Shown: positions 1 to 7,365, numbered from the stretch's first letter. The stretch: 17,489 nt of DNA from an uncultured Dialister sp. (GCA_934193095.1 CAKPUX010000042.1:1-17489); one strand, 5' to 3'. The notes: generated from the letters alone by a model not told the origin. A program made the numbers and translations.

Positions 1-30
1 CCATCTTTTTCCCTCGCGGCATTTATTTCA

Positions 31-39
31 TGCTATAAT
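31..39 (+). promoter_or_regulatory. Extended -10 promoter for the CorC-like gene
   Basis: TATAAT lies at 34-39 and is preceded by TG at 31-32, giving a TGnTATAAT extended -10. No convincing -35 is seen about 17 nt upstream, which is usual for extended -10 promoters. The expected start of transcription is near 46, about 40 nt before the chosen start codon. Confidence 0.6.
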
Positions 40-85
40 AGAGACACATCGTTCAATAGTGTTTTCCCAGGAGGTAGAAAAGAAG

Positions 86-1429
86 ATGGACGACGGCCAC
101 ATATGGCTTGAACTGATCATTATTATCCTGCTTGTTTTAGGCAATGCGGTATGTTCTCTGGCGGAGATCGCCATCGTCGGAGCGCGGAAGACGAAGCTGC
201 AGGAGCTCATCGACGAGGGCAATAAGAGCGCGGTGTATGCGCTGCGCCTTGCAGAGGAGAAGGAAGAGCTTTTTGCGACCATTCAGGTGGGCATCACCAC
301 CATCAGCATCATCACGGGTATGTTTTCAGGCGCGTCGCTGGCGGGGCCTTTGGCGAGTGAGATGGAGAAGATCTCCCTGCTCGCTCCGTATGCGCGCGAG
401 ATCAGCATGGTGACGGTGATGGTGCTCGTCACTTATTTCTCGCTCATCATCGGCGAGCTGGTACCGAAGTGGATCGCCATCGCGGTGCCGGAGAAGGCGG
501 CGTGCGTCATCGCGCGTCCGATGATCATCATGTCGACGGCATGCCGGCCGCTGGTGTGGTTCTCCACATGGTCGACGAAGATCGTGGTGGGCTTCCTCGG
601 TGTGAAGATGGGTGGCGAGCAGCCGGTGTCGGAGGAGGAGATCAAGGTCCTTCTTCAGCAGGGCGCGCGCCTCGGTACCTTCGATAAGGAAGAGCCTGAG
701 ATCATTGATAATGTTTTTGAGCTGAATGACCGTACGGCGTCGGACTGCATGACGGCGCGTCCGCAGCTTGACTGGCTGGATCTGGAGGATGAAGAGAAGA
801 AGATCTGGGCGGATATGATGGAGTCATCCCATTTCCGTCTGCCGGTCGGCAAGGGTTCGCTGGATGACTTCAAGGGTCTTGCGGATGTGTCGGAGATCCT
901 GATCGATCAGCACAAGCATCCGGGCAAGCCTTTGAAGGCATCGATCATGGATACGATCCATCAGCCGCTTTTCATCCCGGAGACGCTCATCCTGACGAAG
1001 CTCCTACAGCTCTTCCGCACGCGCGGGGTGCATGAGGCGATCGTCATTGATGAGTACGGGACGCTGTCCGGCCTTGTGACGCTGCATGATGTGCTGGAGG
1101 AGATCGTAGGGGATATGCCCGGAGACAAGGAGGATATCCTGGAGGAGCAGAATAAATTCATCCGCCGCGGCGAACATGCCTGGCTGGTGGAGGGGCTGTG
1201 CTCCATCGATGATTTCCGCGAGCATTTCCATATCGAGGGAGAACTGCCCGGAGAGAAAGAGGCCTACTACAAGACGCTCGGCGGTTTCCTCACTTACCTT
1301 CTGGGCTACATCCCGAAGGAAACGGAGAAGGTCACATATGGGCGTTTTACCTTCGAGATCGTAGACTGCGACAACAGGCGCATCGACAAGGTATTGGTGA
1401 CGGAAGGCACGGCTTCCGCAAAGGAGTAA
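86..1429 (+). CDS. CNNM/CorC (HlyC/CorC) family transporter with DUF21, CBS pair and CorC_HlyC domains
   Basis: The 447-residue protein has the family's usual size and domain order. A DUF21/CNNM membrane domain spans about residues 1-190, with hydrophobic helices near 8-25, 65-90 and 105-135 and a GELVPK motif at 123-128. Two CBS motifs follow, at about 222-275 and 287-343, and then a CorC_HlyC C-terminal domain at about 355-440. Family members are inner-membrane proteins linked to Mg2+/Co2+ efflux or Na+-coupled Mg2+ export, and many are labelled hemolysin without proof. I chose ATG 86 because AGGAGG at 69-74 sits 11 nt before it. An in-frame GTG at 59 would place that site inside the gene. 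A second gene follows after 3 nt. The ion transported cannot be read from the sequence. Confidence 0.9.
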   Translation: MDDGHIWLELIIIILLVLGNAVCSLAEIAIVGARKTKLQELIDEGNKSAVYALRLAEEKEELFATIQVGITTISIITGMFSGASLAGPLASEMEKISLLAPYAREISMVTVMVLVTYFSLIIGELVPKWIAIAVPEKAACVIARPMIIMSTACRPLVWFSTWSTKIVVGFLGVKMGGEQPVSEEEIKVLLQQGARLGTFDKEEPEIIDNVFELNDRTASDCMTARPQLDWLDLEDEEKKIWADMMESSHFRLPVGKGSLDDFKGLADVSEILIDQHKHPGKPLKASIMDTIHQPLFIPETLILTKLLQLFRTRGVHEAIVIDEYGTLSGLVTLHDVLEEIVGDMPGDKEDILEEQNKFIRRGEHAWLVEGLCSIDDFREHFHIEGELPGEKEAYYKTLGGFLTYLLGYIPKETEKVTYGRFTFEIVDCDNRRIDKVLVTEGTASAKE

Positions 1430-1432
1430 AAC

Positions 1433-1876
1433 ATGGAGACAAAGAACTGGAAGGAAACTCTCGCGGCCATGAGCCGGCGGATCGATGAAGACCGCGCATT
1501 CCTGCAGAGCTACATGCTGGATCCGAGCCTGGATAACCGTCCGGCGGAGGAAGAGCGTCTGAAGGATATCATCGCTCTTGCCGATGAGATGGAGGAGATC
1601 CTGACCGACCTGATCGAGAAGGGTGGCGAAGCGGCTGTCTCTCTGGATACGGATGGGAGCGATATCAATATCGAGTACAAGACCCATACGCTGGGACGGC
1701 CTGATGGCGAAGATAATATCGACGGCGACTGGGAGCTCTCCGAAGAGGAGATGTATCCGGCCGGCGAGGAGCTGACGCTTCCGGAGGAGGAGAGGCTCAT
1801 CTCCGCCAAGATCAAGAAGTGCAAGAAGCACAAAAAAGGCAAGAAGGATAAGAAAAAGAAGAAAAATAAAAAGTAA
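1433..1876 (+). CDS. Hypothetical acidic protein with a lysine-rich C-terminal tail
   Basis: This 147-residue soluble-looking protein is not one I recognise. Its body (about residues 1-120) is rich in Glu and Asp and probably helical. From about residue 125 it switches to an almost pure Lys tail (KKCKKHKKGKKDKKKKK). There is no signal peptide or membrane helix. The start is supported by AAGGAG at 1421-1426, which overlaps the stop codon of the CorC-like gene. The two genes are 3 nt apart, so they are very likely cotranscribed and translationally coupled. The polybasic tail could bind nucleic acid or acidic lipid, but nothing in the sequence decides this. Function unknown. Confidence 0.8.
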   Translation: METKNWKETLAAMSRRIDEDRAFLQSYMLDPSLDNRPAEEERLKDIIALADEMEEILTDLIEKGGEAAVSLDTDGSDINIEYKTHTLGRPDGEDNIDGDWELSEEEMYPAGEELTLPEEERLISAKIKKCKKHKKGKKDKKKKKNKK

Positions 1877-1880
1877 AGGC

Positions 1881-1914
1881 AAAGGGGACTTGGATGGGGA
1901 CAAGTCTCCTTTTG
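1881..1914 (+). terminator. Rho-independent terminator of the CorC-like operon
   Basis: A 12-bp stem (1881-1892 with 1901-1912, one G-U pair) with an 8-nt loop lies 4 nt after the stop codon. The pairing strand ends in TTTT followed by GTGGTTT, so the U-run is short. Confidence 0.7.
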
Positions 1915-1920
1915 TGGTTT

Positions 1921-2219
1921 AGGGGGAGGGTTAGCCCGTGGGCGGGGCGCCCTTTCGGGGATGAAGACTTTGGTTGAATGAGAAATTAGAAATGCGAAAT
2001 GGTGGTGCGGCGCCAGATCCTTCGACTCAGTTCTTACTGTTCCGCCTTTACGTGATCGAACATCCGACATTTCACTCCGCTCAGGATGACGAAATGCGCC
2101 GCGGAGTATAAAGGGGCGATGCCCGAAAGTCGTATTCAAGTCACCAGTCACTCGCGGTTCCTAATCCCTAATCCCTAGCTACTAATCCCCAGTCACTAGT
2201 CACCAGTCCCCAGTCACCC
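1921..2219 (-). repeat. Composite intergenic repeat element, copy 1 (minus orientation, hairpin interrupted)
   Basis: Read on the minus strand this has the full module order. Heptamers of the AGTGACT/AGGGATT type (+ strand 2139-2218, including a 10-nt out-of-phase spacer at 2153-2162) come first, then the GGGCATCGCC segment (2115-2126). The GCGGCGC/GCGCCGC hairpin arms are at 2007-2013 and 2096-2102, followed by a second heptamer array (1978-1998) and a GGGTTAGCCC tail near 1928. The normal 12-14-nt hairpin loop is replaced by 82 nt of a different repeat. The heptamer end stops two bases before the udp ribosome binding site. This gap between genes is repeat throughout. Confidence 0.8.
2015..2090. 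repeat. Nested dispersed repeat (AGATCCTTCGACT...CTCAGGATGAC) inside the hairpin of copy 1
   Basis: The 82-nt stretch between the two hairpin arms starts with AGATCCTTCGACT and ends with CTCCGCTCAGGATGAC. These match the arms of the elements at 4901-5052 and 14684-14840 (GTCATCCCGA...AGATTTCTCGACT). It therefore looks like a partial or rearranged copy of that second repeat family inserted in, or replacing, the loop. Confidence 0.55.
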
Positions 2220-2234
2220 AAAAGGAGGTCCACT

Positions 2235-3044
2235 ATGAGAAACTATCACTATGCCAAGGCAGGCGAGGTCATGTATCACACGGGTCTTACGAAGGAACAG
2301 CTGGCGGGCGCGCGCTACGCTGTTGTGCCCGGAGATCCGGGGCGGGTGCCGGGGCTGGCGAAGGCGCTGGATCCGTCTGCCGTTTTTCTCACTGCGCATC
2401 GCGACTATACGAGCTGGCTTGTCCGCGTCTCGGGCGAGCCGGTGCTTGTCATGTCGACGGGGATGGGCGGGCCGTGCATGAGCTTTGCCGTGGAAGAGCT
2501 GGCACGTCTCGGGGTCACGACCTTTCTCCGCGTGGGGACGACGGGCTCCATTCAGGAGGGACTTGAGCTCGGCGATCTGGTGATCAATCGGGCTTCGGTG
2601 CGCCGCGACGGCGCGTCGAAGGCCTATGCACCCGCGGAGTATCCGGCTGCAGCGGATATGACGGTGACACTGGCGCTCATGAAAGCGGCGGAAAGCCTCA
2701 GGGTGCCGTATCAGGTCGGCATCTCCGTCTCGACGGATTCCTTCTGGCCGGGGCAGGAGCGCTATGACAGCTTCTCTGGCTATGTCAGGACCTCGTATCA
2801 GGGACTTCTCTCTGATTTTCAGGCAATGGGATGTACGAATTTTGAGATGGAAAATGCGACGCTCTTCACGCTGGCGAGCGTCATGGGTCTTCGCGCCGGC
2901 TCCGTCTGCGGTGTCGTGGCGAAACGGACGGAGAGTGAATCCATCGCACCGCCAGAGGTGTATGCGCTTGCAGAGGAGCGCTTCCAAAAGACAGTGAAAC
3001 GGGCGCTTGAGATGCTGATCGGGCATTTCATGGTGACGCTGTAA
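2235..3044 (+). CDS. udp: Uridine phosphorylase
   Basis: This enzyme cleaves uridine with phosphate to uracil and ribose-1-phosphate in cytoplasmic pyrimidine salvage. The 269-residue protein follows E. coli Udp closely along its length. It has the phosphate-loop motif GDPxR at 33-37, STGMGGP at 74-80, the phosphate-binding Arg in LRVGTTGSIQ at 98-107, PGQERYD at 172-178 (uracil recognition), and FEMENAT at 203-209 with the ribose-binding Glu. It is about 15 residues longer than E. coli Udp, mostly at the N-terminus. The start is fixed by AAAGGAGG at 2221-2228, 6 nt before ATG. No clear promoter lies between the upstream repeat and this site, so transcription probably starts within or beyond the repeat. 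A strong terminator follows, making it monocistronic at its 3' end. Confidence 0.93.
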   Translation: MRNYHYAKAGEVMYHTGLTKEQLAGARYAVVPGDPGRVPGLAKALDPSAVFLTAHRDYTSWLVRVSGEPVLVMSTGMGGPCMSFAVEELARLGVTTFLRVGTTGSIQEGLELGDLVINRASVRRDGASKAYAPAEYPAAADMTVTLALMKAAESLRVPYQVGISVSTDSFWPGQERYDSFSGYVRTSYQGLLSDFQAMGCTNFEMENATLFTLASVMGLRAGSVCGVVAKRTESESIAPPEVYALAEERFQKTVKRALEMLIGHFMVTL

Positions 3045-3077
3045 AAAAGAGCATCCGCATAGCGGGTGCTCTTTTTG
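3045..3077 (+). terminator. Rho-independent terminator after udp
   Basis: A 14-bp stem (3045-3058 with 3062-3075, one G-U pair) closed by a 3-nt loop, with A-tract on the 5' side and TTTTT on the 3' side, begins right after the udp stop codon. Confidence 0.92.
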
Positions 3078-3196
3078 GGTGCATACGTTTATGCTTCCGA
3101 AAGGTTGAATGCAGAAAATAAGATCTGCGCTTTATGTTTGTCCTCATAGGCTAAAAGGGGCTGAAGGTTCGAAAGGCTCACGGGTTTCTCACCTTT

Positions 3197-3335
3197 CGAG
3201 AATACCGCATATTTCAAAACTTTGTGGCGCTTCTGGTTTTTATGCGCCGCACCCATATTCCTCACTTCTCACTCGAAAGAAGAGCCTTCATTGGCGGTCA
3301 AAGAGAGATACGCCCCAGGGGCTGACCCCAAATTT
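3197..3335 (+). repeat. Composite repeat element, copy 2 (plus orientation, no first heptamer array)
   Basis: It starts with the CGAGAATACCGC / TTTCAAAACTT lead-in (3197-3222), then the hairpin stem 3224-3230 / 3244-3250, where GTGGCGC keeps pairing through G-U. Next come three second-type heptamers (ATTCCTC, ACTTCTC, ACTC from 3256), and then the tail with GCCCC-AGGGGCTGACCCC at 3312-3329. The stretch 3078-3196 upstream has no gene. It holds only diffuse GGTTCGAAAGG-like similarity to repeat material. Confidence 0.7.
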
Positions 3336-3360
3336 CCTAGCCACTTCCCTCTGTGTTCGT

Positions 3361-3366
3361 TATAAT
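3361..3366 (+). promoter_or_regulatory. -10 element of the mnmE promoter
   Basis: A perfect TATAAT lies just downstream of composite copy 2, about 100 nt before the mnmE start. The -35 region is not recognisable at 16-18 nt spacing. Transcription would begin near 3373, immediately before the leader hairpin. Confidence 0.55.
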
Positions 3367-3378
3367 AGAAAAAGAATA

Positions 3379-3413
3379 AAAGCAGCCGGGGACCGGTCGC
3401 CGGTCCCTGCTTT
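3379..3413 (+). promoter_or_regulatory. Leader hairpin at the 5' end of the mnmE transcript
   Basis: GGGACCGG (3389-3396) pairs with CCGGTCCC (3400-3407) around a TCG loop. Outside it AAAGCA (3379-3384) pairs with TGCTTT (3408-3413), leaving a 4-nt bulge. It would sit at the very 5' end of the mRNA and is followed by TTTCT. It may act as a 5' stabilising structure or a weak attenuator; the sequence does not decide. Confidence 0.6.
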
Positions 3414-3464
3414 CTAATCTCTCTCATGATTTGTGAGATTACCATTCCGAAGGAGTACCAACCT

Positions 3465-4844
3465 ATGTACGAAGAGACTACCATCGCGGCGATCGCGACC
3501 AGCCCGGGCGAGGGCGGGATCGGCATCATCCGCATTTCCGGCATGCAGGCGGCGGATGTCGCAGACCGCGTATTTCATACGAAGAAGATCAAGAGCTTTC
3601 ATGAAGCGGAGCCGTACCGCATGTATTTCGGCCGTGTCATGGAAGGGGATCGGCAGGTGGACGAGGGGCTCGCCGTCTACATGAGATCGCCGCATTCCTA
3701 CACGGGCGAGGATGTCGTGGAGATCCAGATCCACGGCTCGATGGAGGCGCTTCGCCAGACGCTCTCGCTCGTTCTGGAAAAGGGGGCCGTCCCCGCGCAT
3801 CGCGGTGAATTCACGAAGCGGGCCTTCCTGAATGGCCGCCTTGACCTGTCGCAGGCGGAAGCCGTGATGGATATCATCGAGGCGAAGGGGGCGGCGGCGC
3901 TCTCGCAGGCAGAAAGCCATCTCTCGGGCGCGCTTTCCTCCTTCGTGCGTGCTTCGCGCGACCAACTGAAGGATCTGATCGCTAAGCTCGAAGTCACCAT
4001 CGACTACCCGGAGGAAGACTTGGAAGATCTCACGAATGAAGAGATCGAAGAGGGACTTTCTTCCATCGCGCAATCGCTTCGGACGCTGCTCTCCCGCTCC
4101 GAAGAGGGGCGCATCATCCGCGATGGTCTGCGCACGGCGATCGTAGGCCGTCCGAATGCGGGGAAATCGAGCCTCTTGAACGCGCTTTTGCAGGAGGAGC
4201 GTGCCATCGTGACGGACATTCCGGGGACGACGCGCGACACCATCGAAGAGTCCATCAAGATCGGCGGCGTGCCGCTCGTCCTGATGGACACAGCCGGTAT
4301 CCGCGAGACGGATAACAAGATCGAGCGCATCGGCATCGAGCGTGCGAAGGACTCCATGGCAAAGGCCGACCTCATCATGGCAGTCATCGACGGCTCTCGC
4401 CCGCTCTCGGAAGAGGACCGCGCGCTGCTCACCTCTCTTCGCGGAAGAAAGGCGCTTGTCATCCTGAATAAGTATGACCTGCCGCAGGAAATCGAGACGA
4501 GAGATGTGAAAGCACTCGCCGGGGATATTCCGGTCGTGCCGATCTCCGCTCGCTACGGCAGCGGCATGGCCGAGCTGGAGGAGGAGCTCCATCATATCAC
4601 GCAGCATCAGGATGTCTCCGCGGGCCGTGAGCTCTTCTTGACGAACCTGCGGCATGTGGATCTGGTGAAGAAAGCTCTCGCGGCCGTCCGCCGCGCCGAA
4701 GAGTCCATCCGCTCTGGCATGCCTGCGGACTGCATCGTCATTGATGTCACCGAGGCGTGGCATACGCTGGGGGAGATCACCGGAGACACGGTGGATCAGG
4801 AGCTCATCAATTCCATCTTCGAAAGATTCTGCGTGGGGAAATAA
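3465..4844 (+). CDS. mnmE: tRNA modification GTPase MnmE (TrmE)
   Basis: MnmE with MnmG installs the 5-carboxymethylaminomethyl (or aminomethyl) group on wobble U34 of tRNAs, using GTP hydrolysis, a folate C1 donor and FAD on MnmG. The 459-residue protein has the N-terminal folate-binding domain (about 1-120), a helical domain, and an inserted G domain. The G domain shows the P-loop GRPNAGKSS at 228-236, the DIPGTTRDT switch, DTAG at 275-278 and NKYD at 335-338. It ends in the family C-terminus FCVGK, with the conserved Cys at 456 (usually CIGK). I chose ATG 3465 because AAGGAG at 3450-3455 precedes it by 9 nt and the N-terminus then matches the family. An upstream in-frame ATG at 3426 would place that site inside the gene. 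A 650-nt repeat block separates it from mnmG. Confidence 0.96.
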   Translation: MYEETTIAAIATSPGEGGIGIIRISGMQAADVADRVFHTKKIKSFHEAEPYRMYFGRVMEGDRQVDEGLAVYMRSPHSYTGEDVVEIQIHGSMEALRQTLSLVLEKGAVPAHRGEFTKRAFLNGRLDLSQAEAVMDIIEAKGAAALSQAESHLSGALSSFVRASRDQLKDLIAKLEVTIDYPEEDLEDLTNEEIEEGLSSIAQSLRTLLSRSEEGRIIRDGLRTAIVGRPNAGKSSLLNALLQEERAIVTDIPGTTRDTIEESIKIGGVPLVLMDTAGIRETDNKIERIGIERAKDSMAKADLIMAVIDGSRPLSEEDRALLTSLRGRKALVILNKYDLPQEIETRDVKALAGDIPVVPISARYGSGMAELEEELHHITQHQDVSAGRELFLTNLRHVDLVKKALAAVRRAEESIRSGMPADCIVIDVTEAWHTLGEITGDTVDQELINSIFERFCVGK

Positions 4845-4900
4845 AGGTTGTCTGGTTCAGGGTTCGGGGTTCAGGTTGCGCGAAGGGGACACCGCACAAC

Positions 4901-5052
4901 GTCATCCCGACCGAAGTGGAGGGATCTCTATGGCAGGCAGGAAATCGACGTATGTTTGGTGACGGGAAACGAGAGGTATTGAGGATGCTACCAGGGCACA
5001 ATCTTCGATAACCGTTATGCAAGAAAGATTTCTCGACTACGCTCGAAATGAC
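4901..5052. repeat. MITE-like element with terminal inverted repeats (copy A)
   Basis: The 152-bp element begins GTCATCCCGACCGAAGTGGA and ends with the imperfect reverse complement (TTTCTCGACTACGCTCGAAATGAC), giving inverted ends of about 27 nt. The interior (about 4930-5020) has no ORF worth calling. The same ends and similar length recur at 14684-14840. No target-site duplication is obvious. The stretch 4845-4900 before it holds GGTTCAGGG-type repeat remnants. Confidence 0.65.
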
Positions 5053-5158
5053 GATACGAGAGTGCCGCTAATCTCACAGCCAGCGGGCATCGCCCATTAT
5101 ATATTTGCGGCAAAGCCGCTACCACCATTTCTCATTTCTCATTTCTCATTTCTCATTG
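5053..5158 (+). repeat. Composite repeat element, copy 3 (variant hairpin)
   Basis: It contains GATACGAG and ACCGC-like lead-in bases, GGGCATCGCC (5083-5092), a variant hairpin GCGGCAAAGCCGC (5107-5119) in place of the usual long-loop stem, and four perfect ATTTCTC heptamers at 5127-5154. The tail is absent. Confidence 0.65.
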
Positions 5159-5176
5159 TGTTCACCCCGAACCCTG

Positions 5177-5392
5177 AAGTTTGAAAGCAGGGATTAGGGA
5201 TTAGTGGCTAGGGATTAGGAGTCTCGAGTGACTAGTGACTGGTGACTTAAATGCCACTTTGGGGCATCGCCCTATTTATACTCCGCGGCGCTTCTGATTT
5301 TTATGCGCCGCACCAACCCTGTTGAACCTTCCGAACCCTTAGAACCTGTTGAACCCTCCAACCCGAACCCCGAACCCTGAACCCTTCCTCCA
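5177..5392 (+). repeat. Composite repeat element, copy 4 (plus orientation, 9-mer version)
   Basis: In order it has a GTTTGAAAGC head (5179-5188), four heptamers of AGGGATT/AGTGGCT type (5189-5216) and a 10-nt out-of-phase spacer (5217-5226). Three AGTGACT-type heptamers (5227-5247), GGGCATCGCC (5263-5272) and the hairpin (5285-5291 / 5305-5311) follow, and then a GAACCY-NNN 9-mer array (about 5314-5384). Confidence 0.82.
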
Positions 5393-5400
5393 TTCTTTCT

Positions 5401-5429
5401 TTGAAATACACGGCAAAATTTTATATAAT
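5401..5429 (+). promoter_or_regulatory. mnmG promoter (TTGAAA - 17 nt - TATAAT)
   Basis: The -35 TTGAAA at 5401-5406 and a perfect -10 TATAAT at 5424-5429 are exactly 17 nt apart. The promoter lies directly downstream of the 9-mer array of copy 4. A second TATAAT at 5442-5447 has no good -35. Confidence 0.85.
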
Positions 5430-5451
5430 AAGACTTTGGAATATAATCAGG

Positions 5452-5472
5452 CGCAGAAAACCAATTTCTGCG
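5452..5472 (+). promoter_or_regulatory. Leader hairpin of mnmG mRNA
   Basis: CGCAGAAA (5452-5459) and TTTCTGCG (5465-5472) form a perfect 8-bp stem with a 5-nt loop between the predicted transcription start and the ribosome binding site. No U-run follows, so it is not a terminator. Confidence 0.6.
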
Positions 5473-5493
5473 AAGCAAAGAAAGAAGGATACC

Positions 5494-7365
5494 ATGTATC
5501 TCATTGATACGTATGATGTGATCGTCGTCGGCGCAGGCCATGCGGGCTGCGAGGCGGCACTTGCGGCAGCGCGCATGGGGATGAAGACGCTGCTCACCAC
5601 GATCTCTCTGGAAAATGTCGCCATGATGCCATGCAATCCGGCGATCGGCGGACCGGGGAAGAGCCATCTTGTAAAGGAGATCGATGCACTGGGCGGCGAG
5701 ATGGGCATCGCAGCCGATGCGACAGCCATCCAGATGCGCATGCTGAATCTCGGCAAGGGGCCGGCGGTGTACGCGCTCCGCGCGCAGTCGGACAAGAACA
5801 AGTACCACACCTATATGAAGAAGGTGGTGGAGAATACAGAGAATCTCGACCTGAAGCAGGTGCAGGTGATGGACATCCTCGTGGAAGACGGGGTATGCGT
5901 CGGCATCACGACCGAGCTCCATGAAGAGTACCGCGCGAAGGCGGTCATCCTGGCGACGGGGACGTACCTCGACAGCGAGATCATCATCGGGGAGACGATG
6001 TACTCCGGCGGTCCGAATGGCATGCGTCCCTCGGTCGGTCTGTCAGAGAATCTGAAGAAGCACGGGCTAAAGATTCTCCGCTTCAAGACCGGTACGCCGA
6101 GCCGTGTCGATATCAGAAGCCTGCATCTGGATCATATGGCGCTCGAAAAGGGCGATCCGATGAACCATGCCTTCTCCTTCATGAATGAACGGGAGGACAG
6201 GAATCAGCGAAACTGCTGGCTCACCTATACCAATGAGGAAACGCACCAGATCATCCGTGATAACCTGATGCGCGCCCCGAAGTATGCGGGCAAGATCCAC
6301 GGCGTCGGTGCGCGCTATTGCCCGTCCATCGAAGACAAGGTCGTCCGCTTTGCGGATAAAAAGCGCCACCAGCTCTTTATCGAGCCGGAAGGTCTTGACA
6401 CAAATGAAATGTACGTCCAGGGCATGTCGACGTCCATGCCGATCGACGTGCAGTACGCCTTCCTGCGCACCATCCCGGGGCTCGAGGATGTGAAGCTCAT
6501 GCGTCCGGCCTATGCGATCGAGTATGACCTCTTAGACCCGCTCCAGCTCTATCCGACGCTCGAGGTGAAGAAGCTCCCGGGCCTCTACTCCGCAGGGCAG
6601 GCAAACGGCACGAGCGGCTATGAGGAAGCCGCGGCACAGGGGCTCATGGCCGGCATCAATGCGGCGCTCAAGATCAAGGGAAAAGAGCCCTTCATCCTCG
6701 CCCGCCACGAAGCCTACATCGGTGCGCTCATCGATGACCTCGTCACGAAGGGGACGAATGAACCGTACCGCATGATGACCAGCCGCAGCGAGTACCGCCT
6801 GATCCTCCGTCAGGACAATGCGGATCTTCGCCTCACCGAGAAGGGCCATGACATAGGCCTTGTGACAGAAGAGCGCTACGCGCATTTCCTTTCCCGCAAA
6901 AAGGCCTATGAGGAAGCGATGGCCTATATCCATGCAAAGCGCTTCACGCCCAAGGCGGCTGTCAATGCGGCGCTTGCAAGCGTCGGCTCTGCTCCGCTCA
7001 CGACAGGCATCGGTGCGGATAAGATCTTAAAGCGTCCCGAGATGACCTACCAGACCATGGTCGATGTCCTTGGCTGCCCCGTCTTCGATCCGGAGGCCGT
7101 CGAGGAGATGGAGATCACGGTGAAGTACGAGGGCTATATCGCCCGTCAGGAAGCCGCCGTCCAAAAGGCAGCGCGCATGGAAAAGGAAAAGATGCCTGAA
7201 GATATCGACTATCTCCATCTGGACGGCATCTCCATCGAAGCCCGCCAGAAGCTCGATCAGATCCGCCCGCTCTCTCTGGGGCAGGCCTCCCGCATCTCCG
7301 GCGTCTCTCCGGCGGATATGTCGGTCCTGATGGTCTATGTGAAGCGAATGAAGGGAAATCAGTAA
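5494..7365 (+). CDS. mnmG: tRNA uridine-5-carboxymethylaminomethyl modification enzyme MnmG (GidA)
   Basis: MnmG is the FAD-dependent partner of MnmE in U34 modification of tRNA. The 623-residue protein has the normal full length. It has the Rossmann FAD motif GAGHAGCEAA at 13-22, the conserved MMPCNPAIGGPGKSH segment with Cys47, and RYCPSIEDK with Cys276 (the two family cysteines). It also has the ATGTYLD motif, GQANGTSGYEEAAAQGLMAG, MMTSRSEYRL, and the helical C-terminal domain that binds MnmE and tRNA. The start ATG 5494 is preceded by GAAGGA at 5484-5489. Upstream in-frame TTG codons would overlap the promoter and are rejected. It has its own promoter despite being next to mnmE. Its stop codon lies inside the first heptamer of the next repeat array. 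Confidence 0.97.
   Translation: MYLIDTYDVIVVGAGHAGCEAALAAARMGMKTLLTTISLENVAMMPCNPAIGGPGKSHLVKEIDALGGEMGIAADATAIQMRMLNLGKGPAVYALRAQSDKNKYHTYMKKVVENTENLDLKQVQVMDILVEDGVCVGITTELHEEYRAKAVILATGTYLDSEIIIGETMYSGGPNGMRPSVGLSENLKKHGLKILRFKTGTPSRVDIRSLHLDHMALEKGDPMNHAFSFMNEREDRNQRNCWLTYTNEETHQIIRDNLMRAPKYAGKIHGVGARYCPSIEDKVVRFADKKRHQLFIEPEGLDTNEMYVQGMSTSMPIDVQYAFLRTIPGLEDVKLMRPAYAIEYDLLDPLQLYPTLEVKKLPGLYSAGQANGTSGYEEAAAQGLMAGINAALKIKGKEPFILARHEAYIGALIDDLVTKGTNEPYRMMTSRSEYRLILRQDNADLRLTEKGHDIGLVTEERYAHFLSRKKAYEEAMAYIHAKRFTPKAAVNAALASVGSAPLTTGIGADKILKRPEMTYQTMVDVLGCPVFDPEAVEEMEITVKYEGYIARQEAAVQKAARMEKEKMPEDIDYLHLDGISIEARQKLDQIRPLSLGQASRISGVSPADMSVLMVYVKRMKGNQ

Noticed and set aside
1004..1903. Minus-strand open frame of 299 codons opposite the CorC-like and acidic protein genes
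   Set aside because: Low-complexity Leu/Phe-rich product produced by the antisense of a Lys-rich coding region; it runs across two real genes and has no ribosome site.
2107..2112. TATAAA in the repeat upstream of udp as a -10 element
   Set aside because: No acceptable -35 at 16-18 nt, and the same bases recur in minus-oriented copies as part of the ATTTATACTCC module, so promoter function is unsupported.
2214..3026. Minus-strand open frame of 270 codons opposite udp
   Set aside because: Antisense of a clear uridine phosphorylase; Arg/His-rich product typical of shadow frames in GC-rich genes.
3109..3417. Plus-strand 102-codon frame between udp and mnmE
   Set aside because: It consists of composite-repeat sequence and crosses the mnmE promoter; no ribosome site.
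3414..4763. Long minus-strand open frame (449 codons) opposite mnmE
   Set aside because: It is an antisense shadow. The plus strand has the complete, motif-bearing mnmE with promoter and ribosome site, and the minus frame shows no family motifs.
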